From NCBI RefSeq assembly GCF_014287815.1, contig NZ_JACOOQ010000004.1:1-64000 (forward strand): a DNA stretch of 64,000 bases, written 5' to 3'. Source of the stretch: Clostridium lentum (GTDB lineage: Bacteria > Bacillota > Clostridia > Clostridiales > Clostridiaceae). The translations under genes were made by a program, and so were the position numbers. Below are positions 25,882-35,074 of this stretch, piece by piece; position 1 is the stretch's first letter; the number at the start of each line of letters is the position of its first letter. The notes under the pieces are model-generated. The model saw only the letters and a program-made list of their open reading frames with translations, did not search any database and was not told where the DNA came from.

Positions 25882-27064
25882 CACACCGAATTCAAATAGA
25901 AAACACATTTCAATATATGGTAAAACCAATGCAGGAAAATCATCACTTATAAATGGGATTTTAGGACAAGACTTATGTCTTGTATCAAAGGTACCAGGAA
26001 CAACAACTGATCCTGTGTTAAAAGCCATGGAATTAATCCCTGTAGGACCGGTGCTATTTATTGATACAGCTGGTCTTGATGATCAGACGGAGCTTGGATC
26101 AATTAGAATGAAGAAATCCATTGAAATGCTAAAAAGAACTGATTTTGCATTGTATGTAATGGATGTAAATGATATTGATGAAGACAACTATTATCATATG
26201 AAAATAGAATTTAAAAAGTATAATATTTCAAGCATTTTAGTAATTAATAAAATTGATGTAATCTCAACAGAAAGTCTTCAGTACTTAAGAAAAAAATATA
26301 CAGGAGCCTTTTTTGTTTCAGCAGAAACCGGTGAAGGTATTGAGGAATTAAAAAAAGGAATTGCTATAAGATTGGAAGAAGAAGAAGAGGAAATGCCTAT
26401 AATAGGTGATCTTGTACCTTATGATGGAAAAGTAGTTCTTGTAATACCAGTAGATTCAGAAGCACCAAAGGGAAGGATAATACTGCCGCAGGTGCAATGT
26501 TTGAGAGATTGTTTAGATCATGGGATAAAGGCGTATGTAGTAAGGGATACTGAGTTATCATCAGCTCTTGAAGATATTCAGAATGTAGAGTTGGTAGTTA
26601 CCGACTCACAGGCTTTCAAAAAAGTATCAAGAATTGTACCAGGAGATATTAATCTTACAGGTTTTTCTATATTATTTGCAAGACATAAAGGTGATTTAAA
26701 AAGTTTTGTAGATGGAACTGAGAAGATAAAAGAATTAAATGAAAACTCTAAAATACTTATTTGTGAAAGTTGTACACATAATGTTTCCCATGAAGATATA
26801 GGAAGAGTGAAGATTCCTAAATTATTAAATAAAGCAGTGGGAGTAGATTTAGAATATCATTATAAGATTGGCCATGACTTTCCAGAGGATTTATCAAAGT
26901 ATGATTTAGTTATTCATTGTGGTGCATGTATGATAAATAGAAAGACTGTTACATTAAGAGTGAAGAGATGCAAGGAGCAAAATGTAGCTATAACCAATTA
27001 TGGTGTTATACTTGCTTATTTAAATGGAATCTTAGATAGAAGTATAGAAATCTTTGATTTATAA
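25874..27064 (+). CDS. hydF: [FeFe]-hydrogenase maturation GTPase HydF
   Basis: The protein of about 396 residues has GTPase motifs GKTNAGKSS (G1), FIDTAGLDD (G3) and VINKIDV (G4) in residues 1-170. The C-terminal cluster domain has the HydF ligands in ESCTHN and VIHCGACM. HydF is the scaffold that carries the diiron subcluster to the hydrogenase. Starts at 25865, 25871 and 25874 are possible; I use the ATG giving MNSTPNSNRK. Overlap with hydE indicates a translationally coupled pair. A perfect terminator follows. Confidence 0.95.
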   Translation: MNSTPNSNRKHISIYGKTNAGKSSLINGILGQDLCLVSKVPGTTTDPVLKAMELIPVGPVLFIDTAGLDDQTELGSIRMKKSIEMLKRTDFALYVMDVNDIDEDNYYHMKIEFKKYNISSILVINKIDVISTESLQYLRKKYTGAFFVSAETGEGIEELKKGIAIRLEEEEEEMPIIGDLVPYDGKVVLVIPVDSEAPKGRIILPQVQCLRDCLDHGIKAYVVRDTELSSALEDIQNVELVVTDSQAFKKVSRIVPGDINLTGFSILFARHKGDLKSFVDGTEKIKELNENSKILICESCTHNVSHEDIGRVKIPKLLNKAVGVDLEYHYKIGHDFPEDLSKYDLVIHCGACMINRKTVTLRVKRCKEQNVAITNYGVILAYLNGILDRSIEIFDL

Positions 27065-27103
27065 AAAATACTCAAATCCAGGATAGGATTTGAGTATTTT
27101 TTT
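27064..27103. terminator. Bidirectional terminator
   Basis: A 16-bp perfect stem (AAAAATACTCAAATCC and complement) with a T run lies between convergent hydF and the GerMN lipoprotein gene. Confidence 0.9.
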
Positions 27104-27857
27104 AGTTTTTGTTATAAGATATTGAAGAATCAAAATATGGAGCATACCAACCATTTTCATCAGCACTTGGAGCTGCTGTATATTGAAGATTATTAAAGTA
27201 AAGAGAAACTTTATTCACCTTATAATTATAGGCATAAGTATTAATTAAAGTATATATAAGTTCATAGGAAGAAGCAGGGTCAAGATTCATATATTTTTCA
27301 AATGAATCATTGAATTTAACTGTAAGTGCATTGTTAGCAGCATCTACTGTGGCACTGCTGACACCAATTTGATTAGATAATAATATAAAGTCAGAGCTGT
27401 ATTTATTATCTTGTAATGCAGAAGTTAAAGCAGATACTAGGGCATTTTCTTCAACATGAATGTTTTCATCTACATAATATCTTCTTCCGTCAACGGAATT
27501 ATAAAAGAATAATCTACATGTTTGTGATGAGTAACTAGAGTCTTCAGTAGAAGATAAGTTTTCAACAGTAGTATTTTTTTCAATAGCTGAGGAAGTGTTA
27601 GTATTTTCTTTCGGATTTTCAGAGATAGTTGATGTAGAAACATTAGTAGTGGATTCGCTATCTTGCAAAGTGGATTCATCAACAGATAATGCATCGTTTA
27701 TTAAAGTTTCATCTTGGGAAGAGATACTAGTATTATCACTAGCTGAAGTGATAATACTAGTATCATTACCATCTAGAGAACTCTTTACTTGGCTACAGCA
27801 TATAAGTGATAGAGAAAGGAAAAAGCAACAGCTTATACTTAAAAATTTTCTTTTCAT
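27102..27857 (-). CDS. GerMN-domain lipoprotein
   Basis: The precursor of about 251 residues has a lipobox in SLSLICCSQ (Cys20 or Cys21). A Ser/Thr/Asn-rich spacer of about 90 residues follows, then a GerMN domain at about 110-235 (LFFYNSVDGRRYYVDE, LVSALTSAL, LTVKFNDSFEKYM). GerMN domains are found in spore-germination protein GerM and other surface proteins; the exact role here is unknown. The ATG at 27857 is chosen because AAGGAG directly abuts the earlier ATG. It would be anchored on the outer face of the membrane. Confidence 0.8.
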   Translation of the reverse strand: MKRKFLSISCCFFLSLSLICCSQVKSSLDGNDTSIITSASDNTSISSQDETLINDALSVDESTLQDSESTTNVSTSTISENPKENTNTSSAIEKNTTVENLSSTEDSSYSSQTCRLFFYNSVDGRRYYVDENIHVEENALVSALTSALQDNKYSSDFILLSNQIGVSSATVDAANNALTVKFNDSFEKYMNLDPASSYELIYTLINTYAYNYKVNKVSLYFNNLQYTAAPSADENGWYAPYFDSSISYNKN

Positions 27858-28002
27858 AATCATACTCCTTACTTAAAAAATATCATACCTATATTATATT
27901 ACCAAAATATGTAAAAAAGAATAGTTATTTTAATAAAAATTTATATTTAGTATTAGCTGGCTTAACTTTAATAAAGGATAAAGAAGAAATATCATAAGAG
28001 TT

Positions 28003-28036
28003 TAGAGAAAGTACTAGCTTTCTCTATAATTTTTTT
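28003..28036 (+). terminator. Orphan rho-independent terminator
   Basis: TAGAGAAAG and CTTTCTCTA flank a short loop and are followed by seven T. The only upstream gene is divergent, starting at 27857, so any transcript it ends begins in the 140 bases upstream. Confidence 0.7.
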
Positions 28037-28098
28037 GTAATAAATAGTATAGGAAAATACTATAAATAAAAAGGAAAGTAAAATTATAGGGGGATCTT

Positions 28099-28329
28099 AT
28101 GAATTATTTAGAAGGTGAAAAGTCAGAAGTATTTGAAAGTCATAAGGCAAAGGTCATAGAAAATATAAATAAAAGTAAATCAATGGGAATGAATAAGATT
28201 ACAGCAATTTTAGCTATAGATGATGAAGATGAAATAATACAAGGAGCATTAATTAACTGGCTGATAAAAGAAGGATATAGAATATCTTTAATAAAGGAAG
28301 ATTATAATATTTTAGTTATTGAATGGTGA
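28099..28329 (+). CDS. Hypothetical protein, 76 aa
   Basis: The site AGGGGGATC precedes the ATG. The protein has an acidic helical N-terminus (EGEKSEVFESHKAKVIENI) and a compact C-terminal part (ITAILAIDDEDEIIQGALINW) that looks like a small alpha/beta unit. No family is recognised. The response-regulator remnant starts 86 bases downstream. Confidence 0.55.
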   Translation: MNYLEGEKSEVFESHKAKVIENINKSKSMGMNKITAILAIDDEDEIIQGALINWLIKEGYRISLIKEDYNILVIEW

Positions 28330-28414
28330 AGATATTAAATTTTATTTAAGGCTATAATTTTTTGATAAATGATAATGATTTTATTTAACCAAATTGGTAT
28401 AAAGGAGTTATTAA

Positions 28415-28739
28415 ATGGGCATTAAAATTGTACTGGCAGACGATGATAGTCTTATAAGGGAAAGTTTTAAAATTAATGTACAAAAGCATAGATTGGTCAG
28501 ATAAAGATGTATTTATTGAGAAAATTTTTAAAAATAAAGAAGAGTTATTAAATTTTACACGAAAAGAGAAGGAAATAGTAAAAGAAATTGCAAGTGGACT
28601 TACCAATAAGGAAATTGCAAAGAAGCTGTTTATTTCTGAAGGGGCAGTAAAAAGATATATAAGTTCAATATTAAACAAAACAGGATTTGCAAGAAGAATA
28701 CAAATTGCTATGTTTTATTTAAATGGTACTGTTGTATAA
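28415..28739 (+). pseudogene. NarL/LuxR-type response regulator with receiver domain deleted
   Basis: AAAGGAG and an ATG begin a receiver domain (MGIKIVLADDDSLIRESF, with the acidic cluster). After about 20 codons the frame runs out at 28503. A different phase then continues to 28739 with an intact LuxR helix-turn-helix (FTRKEKEIVKEIASGLTN, EIAKKLFISEGAVKRYI). About 100 codons, including the phosphorylated Asp, are missing and the join is out of frame. The helix-turn-helix part could only be made from an internal start (28476). No kinase gene is adjacent. Confidence 0.8.
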
Positions 28740-28863
28740 ACTTATAAGGTAAGGATGTATCTTGATGAATATTATTTTAGATAGAAAATCTTTTGAAAAT
28801 TAAAAAATGTTGAATAACAAAGAAAAAAATGGAAATAATTATTCATAAAAGGAGTGATTGATT

Positions 28864-29508
28864 ATGAATAATAATTTCCAAGATTATAATGAAGAAGAAT
28901 ATAATAACGAAGATAAGAAGGAAAATAAAAAAAGAATAAGAAATAGAGTGAACTTATTTATAGTTTTACTTATAGTATGCTTTTTCTCAACTTATTTTAT
29001 TGTAGATAGATTAACTAATAGTAAATATAAAGATGTCAGTGATAATCAATCTAAAACCTCAGTATATAATAATACCAACTTATTAAGTGATGATATGAAG
29101 ATAATACTAAAGGTAGATGGAGTAGTAGAAAAATCAGAAACTTTAAAAGACTTTAAACTTGATAATGAAATTGACAGTGTAAATGAACAATTTTTAGTAG
29201 ATTACTATGCTTCTAAAGGCTATAGTGTGGAAAGTTTAAGTGAAAAGAAAGTAGTGCTAAATAAGGATGAGAAAGAAGTAACAGTTGAACCTAATAAATA
29301 CTATTTAGGTGAAAAAGATGGATATTTTGCAATATATAAGAGTGATGAAAATGGCAAGGTATTTATAGAAGATGAAAGTGATATATACAGAAGTAGTGGA
29401 ATGGTGAATACAATTCCAGAAAATGATCAAGAAGATATTAAAAATTTTAAGCTTGGTTATGATACTAAGAATGAAGCAAAAGAAATACTAAGTGGATATA
29501 TTAGTTAA
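28864..29508 (+). CDS. BofC-like membrane protein
   Basis: The protein of about 214 residues has a charged N-terminal tail of 27 residues and one membrane helix (VNLFIVLLIVCFFSTYFIV). An outer part ends in a BofC-like C-terminal domain with NKYYLGEKDGYFAIYK and LGYDTKNEAKEILSGYI. BofC in Bacillus restrains the SpoIVB protease during sporulation; clostridial relatives are anchored and less understood. AAAGGAG lies nine bases before the ATG. It lies upstream of ruvAB as part of a sporulation and repair neighbourhood. Confidence 0.65.
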   Translation: MNNNFQDYNEEEYNNEDKKENKKRIRNRVNLFIVLLIVCFFSTYFIVDRLTNSKYKDVSDNQSKTSVYNNTNLLSDDMKIILKVDGVVEKSETLKDFKLDNEIDSVNEQFLVDYYASKGYSVESLSEKKVVLNKDEKEVTVEPNKYYLGEKDGYFAIYKSDENGKVFIEDESDIYRSSGMVNTIPENDQEDIKNFKLGYDTKNEAKEILSGYIS

Positions 29509-29536
29509 TGAAAGTAAGATCCCATTTTTATGCTAT

Positions 29537-29589
29537 TCTCCCTTTATCATATGTCCTAGCGTTTGTATAACAAAAATGATAAAGGGGGA
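29537..29589. repeat. 14-bp inverted repeat in an intergenic region
   Basis: Arms 29537-29550 and 29576-29589 (TCTCCCTTTATCAT and ATGATAAAGGGGGA) pair with one wobble around a 25-base loop. No T run follows on either strand, so it is not a standard terminator. The interval 29509-29672 has no supported gene. Confidence 0.6.
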
Positions 29590-29672
29590 CAATAAAAATG
29601 TAAAAGAAATAAAAAACAAAACTAATAAATATCAAAAGTATTTAGTAGCAAAGATGAAATGGAGGGAAGTAT

Positions 29673-30092
29673 ATGAATATAGTTCCAAGCAATGAGTATT
29701 TGCTAGTTATGCCTAGTGGTAATGTAAAAGGTTTTGATGATTATGCAATGGCAAAAGCATATATAAATAATTATTATTACTATAAAACTAGACGAGTTGA
29801 AGAAGTAGAAGCATATGATGATTTAACCAATAATTTTGATGATATAGTAGATACAGTTTGTTATAAAATTGGTATAGAAGAAGGAGAATGTCAACTATAT
29901 TATACATCTAATATAATTGAAAAATTGCAAGATGAATTAGTATTTAATGAAGAAAAAGAAGAGGTTATTTCAAAACTAATGGCTCATAAAATAGAGTTTA
30001 ATACATACGATTACGCTATTGATAATATTTTTCAAGATGTTCAATCAATTGATGTTATGGAACAATATGGTAGTTCTATTACAGGACAATAG
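29673..30092 (+). CDS. Hypothetical protein, 139 aa
   Basis: A strong GGAGGG site precedes the ATG. The protein is acidic, with a short beta unit first (VPSNEYLLVMPSGNVKGF) that resembles a C-terminal substrate- or phosphate-binding strand pair, then helices including DFAMAKAY-like DDYAMAKAYIN and VISKLMAHKIEFNTY. There is no signal or membrane segment. No family is recognised. A strong terminator separates it from ruvA. Confidence 0.6.
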   Translation: MNIVPSNEYLLVMPSGNVKGFDDYAMAKAYINNYYYYKTRRVEEVEAYDDLTNNFDDIVDTVCYKIGIEEGECQLYYTSNIIEKLQDELVFNEEKEEVISKLMAHKIEFNTYDYAIDNIFQDVQSIDVMEQYGSSITGQ

Positions 30093-30123
30093 TTTCATTG
30101 ATTAAAATTATATAAAAGTAAAT

Positions 30124-30162
30124 AAGCTGACAAACAATATTATTTGTTTTGTCAGCTTTTTT
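30124..30162 (+). terminator. Rho-independent terminator upstream of ruvA
   Basis: The stem AAGCTGAC-AAACAA with TTGTTT-TGTCAGCTT, with one bulge, is followed by six T. Confidence 0.85.
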
Positions 30163-30232
30163 CATTGAAAAATAGATATTAAAATGTTAAAGTAGAATGT
30201 AGGCGAAATAGTGGGGCAGGAGGATAAATATA

Positions 30233-30841
30233 GTGTACGAATATATTAAAGGAAAATACATGGGAATAAATAAAGACTATATAATTATTGAAAATAATAA
30301 TATAGGATATAAGATATTTACTTCCGGTGCAACAATGGCAGAAATGCCAGGAATAAATGATGAAGTTATGCTTTATTTAGAACAAATAGTGAGAGAAGAT
30401 TTTATTGGGCTTTATGGCTTTAAAGATAGAGAAGAACTTGAAATGTTTAAACTTTTATTATCAATTAGTGGTGTAGGAGCTAAAGCAGCTTTATCTTTAT
30501 TATCTATCAGCAGAATAAATAATCTAAAATATGCTATTATTATGGAAGATGATAAACATTTATGTAGAGCCCCGGGAATTGGTAAGAAAACTGCTGGAAG
30601 AATTATATTAGAGCTTAAGGACAAAATTAAGAAAGAAGATATAATGAGCGGTGTTGATATTCAAGAAGGATTTGAGGACTTACAGCCAACGGTAAATACA
30701 AATACAGTTGGAGAAGCTTTAGGTGCATTATTAGCTTTAGGATATTCAGAAAAAGAAGCAGAAACAGCACTTAAACAAGTAGATAAAACTGCATCATTGG
30801 AGGATATCATTAAAGATTGTTTAAAAGTTTTAATGGGATAG
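30233..30841 (+). CDS. ruvA: Holliday junction branch migration protein RuvA
   Basis: The 202-residue protein has an N-terminal OB fold ([19 protein letters not shown]), two helix-hairpin-helix motifs ([16 protein letters not shown] and [17 protein letters not shown]) and a C-terminal domain ([19 protein letters not shown]) that contacts RuvB. It binds Holliday junctions as a tetramer and directs RuvB. The start is GTG after GGAGGA. ruvB begins ten bases after the stop. ruvC is not adjacent. Confidence 0.97.
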   Translation: MYEYIKGKYMGINKDYIIIENNNIGYKIFTSGATMAEMPGINDEVMLYLEQIVREDFIGLYGFKDREELEMFKLLLSISGVGAKAALSLLSISRINNLKYAIIMEDDKHLCRAPGIGKKTAGRIILELKDKIKKEDIMSGVDIQEGFEDLQPTVNTNTVGEALGALLALGYSEKEAETALKQVDKTASLEDIIKDCLKVLMG

Positions 30842-30851
30842 AGGTGAAATA

Positions 30852-31883
30852 GTGGAGAGAATTATTACACCAGTTGAATTGAAGGAAGATGGCAACAGTG
30901 AATTAAGTTTAAGACCACAGAAAATCAATGAATATATAGGTCAGGATAAAGTTAAAGAGAAACTTAATGTATTTATTAAGGCAGCACAATCTAGAGGTGA
31001 AGCTTTGGACCATGTCTTGCTTTATGGACCTCCAGGTTTAGGAAAGACCACATTAGCTAATATAATTGCTAAAGAGATGGGAGGAGATCTTAAGATTACA
31101 TCAGGTCCAGCTATTGAAAGAGCAGGAGATTTGGCAGCTATACTTACAACATTAAAAGATAATGATGTTTTATTTATAGATGAAATACATAGGTTAAATA
31201 GAAATGTTGAAGAAATACTATATCCTGCTATGGAAGATTATGCCCTTGATATAGTTATAGGAAAAGGAGCAGCAGCAAAGTCTATTAGACTTGATTTACC
31301 ACATTTTACACTAATAGGAGCAACTACTAGAGTGGGAATGCTTACAGCTCCGTTAAGAGATAGATTTGGTGTAATGTGTAATATGGTTTATTATACAGAT
31401 GAGCAGCTTAAGGAGATAATAGTAAGGTCTGCTTTTGTTTTAAGTTGTGATATTACAGAAAAAGGTGCCATGGAAATAGCTAGGAGATCAAGAGGAACTC
31501 CAAGAATAGCTAATAGGTTATTAAAGAGAGTAAGAGATTATGCCCAAGTATATTCAGATTCCTTAATAAGCTATAAGGAGGCAAGGGCAGCACTGGAATT
31601 ATTGGAAGTGGATAATAAAGGCTTTGATAATGTTGATAATAAGATATTAGAAGCTATTATAGATAACTTTAAAGGTGGTCCAGTAGGAATAGAAACCTTA
31701 TCCTATTATATAGGTGAAGAATTGGGGACTATTGAAGATGTATATGAGCCGTATTTATTGCAAAAAGGCTTCATTGTAAGGACGCCTAGAGGAAGAATGG
31801 CTACAGATAAAGCTTATGAACATCTTGGACGCACAAGAGTAAATAAGAAGAATAAACAGCAAGCAAGTTTTTTTGAGGATTAA
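30852..31883 (+). CDS. ruvB: Holliday junction DNA helicase RuvB
   Basis: The 343-residue AAA+ motor has Walker [12 protein letters not shown] at about residues 58-68, Walker [11 protein letters not shown] near 110, sensor GATTRVGML and a C-terminal winged helix ([13 protein letters not shown]). It drives branch migration with RuvA in recombination repair. The GTG start lies after GAGGTG. The length matches the family. It is second gene of the ruvA-ruvB-queA-tgt operon; queA starts ten bases downstream. Confidence 0.98.
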   Translation: MERIITPVELKEDGNSELSLRPQKINEYIGQDKVKEKLNVFIKAAQSRGEALDHVLLYGPPGLGKTTLANIIAKEMGGDLKITSGPAIERAGDLAAILTTLKDNDVLFIDEIHRLNRNVEEILYPAMEDYALDIVIGKGAAAKSIRLDLPHFTLIGATTRVGMLTAPLRDRFGVMCNMVYYTDEQLKEIIVRSAFVLSCDITEKGAMEIARRSRGTPRIANRLLKRVRDYAQVYSDSLISYKEARAALELLEVDNKGFDNVDNKILEAIIDNFKGGPVGIETLSYYIGEELGTIEDVYEPYLLQKGFIVRTPRGRMATDKAYEHLGRTRVNKKNKQQASFFED

Positions 31884-31893
31884 GGAGTAAAAG

Positions 31894-32919
31894 ATGAAAA
31901 CAAGTGATTTTAACTTTCATTTACCAGAAGAGCTAATAGCTCAGCACCCTTTAGAGAAGAGAGATAATTCAAGATTAATGGTGTTAGATAAGGCTACAGG
32001 TGAAATAGAGCATAAACATTTTTATGATGTTTTAAACTATTTAAATCCAGGAGATACTCTAGTATTAAATAATACTAGAGTGTTACCTGCTAGGTTAATA
32101 GGTGAAAAAGAGAATACTGGTGGGAAAATAGAATTTCTTCTTTTAAAAAGAATAGAAGGAGATAAATGGGAATGTCTAGCTAAGCCAGGTAAAAGAGCAA
32201 AGATAGGAACAATATTCACTTTTGGAGAAGGAAAACTTAAATGTAAAGTGGTTGATATAGTAGAGGAAGGAAATAGAGTAATTGAATTCATCTATGATGG
32301 AATATTTGAACAAGTTTTAGATGAACTTGGAGAAATGCCTCTTCCACCTTATATCACTGAAAGATTAGAAGATAGGGAAAGATATCAAACTGTATATTCT
32401 AAAGAAAAGGGATCAGCAGCAGCACCAACGGCAGGTTTACATTTTACAGAAGAACTTTTACAAAAGGTAAAAGAAAAAGGTGTCAATATTGCATATGTAA
32501 CTTTACACGTAGGACTTGGAACTTTTAGACCTGTAAAGGTTGATGATGTAAATGAACACGTAATGCATTCAGAATTCTATCATTTAGAAGATGATGATGC
32601 TAAAATTATCAATGATACAAAGAAAAATGGTGGAAAGATTATTTCTGTTGGAACTACTTCTACAAGAACTTTAGAAACTATTGGTGATGAAAATGGAATG
32701 GTTAGAGCACAAAGTGGATGGACTAACATATTCATTTATCCAGGATATGAGTTTAAGGTAGTAGATAAGCTGATTACTAATTTCCACTTACCAGAATCAA
32801 CACTAATAATGCTTGTATCTGCTTTAGCAGGAAAAGAAAAAGTTATGAATGCATATAATGAAGCTGTAAAAGAAAAATATAGATTCTTCTCATTTGGAGA
32901 TTCGATGATTATAAAGTAA
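31894..32919 (+). CDS. queA: S-adenosylmethionine:tRNA ribosyltransferase-isomerase QueA
   Basis: The 341-residue enzyme has family segments [14 protein letters not shown] at the N-terminus, [28 protein letters not shown] and [12 protein letters not shown]. It transfers the ribosyl part of SAM to preQ1 in tRNA, giving epoxyqueuosine, the step after Tgt. AAGGAG precedes the ATG. Its pairing with tgt makes a functional queuosine unit. A later epoxyqueuosine reductase is not in the window. Confidence 0.98.
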   Translation: MKTSDFNFHLPEELIAQHPLEKRDNSRLMVLDKATGEIEHKHFYDVLNYLNPGDTLVLNNTRVLPARLIGEKENTGGKIEFLLLKRIEGDKWECLAKPGKRAKIGTIFTFGEGKLKCKVVDIVEEGNRVIEFIYDGIFEQVLDELGEMPLPPYITERLEDRERYQTVYSKEKGSAAAPTAGLHFTEELLQKVKEKGVNIAYVTLHVGLGTFRPVKVDDVNEHVMHSEFYHLEDDDAKIINDTKKNGGKIISVGTTSTRTLETIGDENGMVRAQSGWTNIFIYPGYEFKVVDKLITNFHLPESTLIMLVSALAGKEKVMNAYNEAVKEKYRFFSFGDSMIIK

Positions 32920-32942
32920 CATAATTTAAAGGACGTGAAATT

Positions 32943-34088
32943 TTGAGTAAAAAATATACTTTATTAAAAAAAGAAGGTAAGGCAAGAAGAGGTAGATTTG
33001 AAACTCCTCATGGAACAATAGAAACACCAGTTTTTATGAATGTTGGTACTTTAGCAGCTATTAAAGGTGCAGTATCATCAATGGATTTAAAGGAAATAGG
33101 ATGTCAAGTTGAGTTATCAAATACATATCACTTACATTTAAGACCATCTGATAAAGTTGTAGCTGAAATGGGTGGATTACATAAATTTATGAAGTGGGAT
33201 AGACCAATACTTACAGATTCAGGTGGATTCCAAGTATTTTCATTATCTGGTATGAGAAAGATAAAAGAAGAAGGGGTGTACTTTAGTTCTCATATAGATG
33301 GTAAGAAGATATTCATGGGGCCTGAAGAATCAATGCAAATTCAAAGCAATTTAGCATCTACAATAGCAATGGCTTTTGATGAATGTATACCAAATCCTTC
33401 TACAAGGGAGTATGTTCTTCAATCAGTAGCAAGAACAAATAGATGGCTTGATAGATGTATAGCAGAAATGGATAGATTAAATTCACTACCTGATACAATC
33501 AATAAAGAGCAAATGCTATTTGGTATTAACCAAGGTGGATGTTATGAAGATATAAGAATTGAACATGCTAAGCATCTTGCTAGTTTAGATATGGATGGAT
33601 ACGCAATAGGTGGATTAGCTGTTGGTGAAACACATGAGGAAATGTATAGAGTAATTGATGCAGTAGTTCCTCATTTACCAGAAGATAAGCCAATTTACTT
33701 AATGGGCGTTGGTACACCTGAAAATATTCTAGAGGCTGTGGAAAGAGGAGTTGATTTCTTTGACTGTGTTCTTCCAGCAAGAAATGGTAGACATGGACAT
33801 TTATTTACTGCCAATGGTAAGATAAATATCATGAATAAAAAGTTTGAAACAGATGAAAGACCAATAGATGAAGGATGTAAGTGTCCAGCTTGTAAACACT
33901 ATACAAGAGCATATATAAGACACTTATTTAAGGCAAAAGAAATGCTAGCAATGAGACTTGCAGTATTACATAATCTTTATTTCTATAATAATATGATGCA
34001 AGAGATAAGAGATAATCTTGATAATGGTACTTTTGCAGAATACAAGGCAGCTAAGCTTGAATCATGGGGATGTAAAAAAGATAAATAA
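32943..34088 (+). CDS. tgt: tRNA-guanine transglycosylase Tgt
   Basis: The 381-residue enzyme has LTDSGGFQVFSLS, GGLAVGE and VDFFDCVLPARNGRHG, plus the zinc site GCKCPACKHYTRAYIRHL. It exchanges guanine for preQ1 at the wobble position of tRNAs with GUN anticodons. TTG is the start, preceded by AAAGGACGTG. It is last gene of the ruvAB-queA-tgt run; a fresh promoter for yajC follows at 34171. Confidence 0.98.
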   Translation: MSKKYTLLKKEGKARRGRFETPHGTIETPVFMNVGTLAAIKGAVSSMDLKEIGCQVELSNTYHLHLRPSDKVVAEMGGLHKFMKWDRPILTDSGGFQVFSLSGMRKIKEEGVYFSSHIDGKKIFMGPEESMQIQSNLASTIAMAFDECIPNPSTREYVLQSVARTNRWLDRCIAEMDRLNSLPDTINKEQMLFGINQGGCYEDIRIEHAKHLASLDMDGYAIGGLAVGETHEEMYRVIDAVVPHLPEDKPIYLMGVGTPENILEAVERGVDFFDCVLPARNGRHGHLFTANGKINIMNKKFETDERPIDEGCKCPACKHYTRAYIRHLFKAKEMLAMRLAVLHNLYFYNNMMQEIRDNLDNGTFAEYKAAKLESWGCKKDK

Positions 34089-34170
34089 AAATACTTTGCC
34101 TATATCTAAATTAATGATATAGGCAATATTTTGATAAATATTAAAAAAATGTTAAGTTTATATTTTAAAT

Positions 34171-34199
34171 TTGACAGTATATTTAAAATGAAGTATGAT
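34171..34199 (+). promoter_or_regulatory. SigA-type promoter for yajC
   Basis: TTGACA (34171-34176) and TATGAT (34194-34199) are 17 bases apart, about 50 bases before the yajC start. The match to the consensus is near perfect. Confidence 0.75.
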
Positions 34200-34251
34200 T
34201 TATAGTGATACAAAAGTTATGTAGATTAAATACGGAAGGGTGAACTTAATT

Positions 34252-34527
34252 ATGGCACAAGCTTTAATTCAAATAGTAATACCTTTTGCAGCAATGTTTG
34301 CAATAATGTATTTCTTATTAATATTACCAGAAAAGAAAAGAAGTAAAAAATATAATAACATGTTAGCTGAATTACAAGTTAATGATGAGGTTTTAACAAG
34401 AGGTGGAATCGTTGGAAAAATCATCACAATAGATGAAGATCAATTAGTAATTCAAAGTGGTCCAGATAGAGTTAGAATAAGAGTAACAAAGAATTCTGTT
34501 GCTCAAAAAATAACTAAAGACGCATAA
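34252..34527 (+). CDS. yajC: Preprotein translocase accessory subunit YajC
   Basis: The 91-residue protein has one membrane helix (IVIPFAAMFAIMYFLLILP) followed by the YajC core: PEKKRSKKYNNML, VLTRGGIVGKI and VRIRVTKNSV. It associates with SecDF-YidC in the membrane, though its own role is minor. The ATG at 34252 is used because AAGGGTG lies nine bases before it; the GTG at 34240 overlaps that site. secD/secF are not adjacent. Confidence 0.95.
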   Translation: MAQALIQIVIPFAAMFAIMYFLLILPEKKRSKKYNNMLAELQVNDEVLTRGGIVGKIITIDEDQLVIQSGPDRVRIRVTKNSVAQKITKDA

Positions 34528-34542
34528 GATGTAAGGAATAAT

Positions 34543-34586
34543 ACCTTCTACTGCTTCATATTATGAAGCATAGGAGGTGTTTTTTT
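34543..34586 (+). promoter_or_regulatory. Terminator-like hairpin that contains the next gene's ribosome binding site
   Basis: Arms 34543-34559 and 34563-34578 form a stem of about 16 pairs with one bulge and a three-base loop, followed by seven T. The 3' arm contains AGGAGG (34572-34577), the site for the ATG at 34587. The hairpin should both end most yajC transcripts and hide the site in those that continue. Confidence 0.7.
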
Positions 34587-34964
34587 ATGGACTGGAAGAA
34601 TTATTTTTCTTGTGTCTTAAAGGGATTAATAGGTTCTATCGCAGTAACAGTAATTTTAACAGCAATATTATCTCTATTTATGACATTTGTTGAAATAAGT
34701 GAATCTATGTTTAGTGGCCTTTATGTTGTTATTACTTCGCTTGGTTTGGTATTTGGAACAATTTTAGCAGCAAAGCTTCATGGTAAAAACGGATGGTTAG
34801 TTGGACTAGCAGTGGGAGTATTCTTTTACATAGCACTATATATAACAGGAGTATTATTAGGTGCCAGCTCAAAGTTTGGACTTTATGAACTTATACGATT
34901 TGCATTATGTGTTATAGTAGGTTTTTTATCAGGAATGCTAGGAATAAATATAGGAGAAAGTTAG
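34587..34964 (+). CDS. TIGR04086-type four-helix membrane protein
   Basis: This 126-residue membrane protein has four predicted helices (about 7-29, 37-60, 68-87, 97-120) and the family's GTILAAKLHGKNGWLVGL segment. It follows yajC, as is usual in clostridia, where the scfA-scfB genes often come next; neither is found here. Its function is unknown. The ATG at 34587 is chosen over earlier codons because AGGAGG is nine bases upstream. Confidence 0.8.
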   Translation: MDWKNYFSCVLKGLIGSIAVTVILTAILSLFMTFVEISESMFSGLYVVITSLGLVFGTILAAKLHGKNGWLVGLAVGVFFYIALYITGVLLGASSKFGLYELIRFALCVIVGFLSGMLGINIGES

Positions 34965-35041
34965 ATATTTAATTATCTAGTATCCATTATCAATTTTAAA
35001 AAAATAAAATATCCTGAAAAATTTTATGGAAAAGATTAAAT

Positions 35042-35071
35042 AAAAAGGCAGCTTGCATTAGCTGTCTTTTA
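35042..35071. terminator. Bidirectional terminator
   Basis: AAAAGGCAGC and GCTGTCTTTT pair around a short loop between convergent genes. Confidence 0.8.
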
Positions 35072-35074
35072 GTA

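Noticed and set aside
29492-29695. 67-residue open frame between the BofC-like gene and the gene at 29673.
   Set aside because: It starts inside the upstream gene without a ribosome site and runs through an inverted repeat. It looks like a chance frame.
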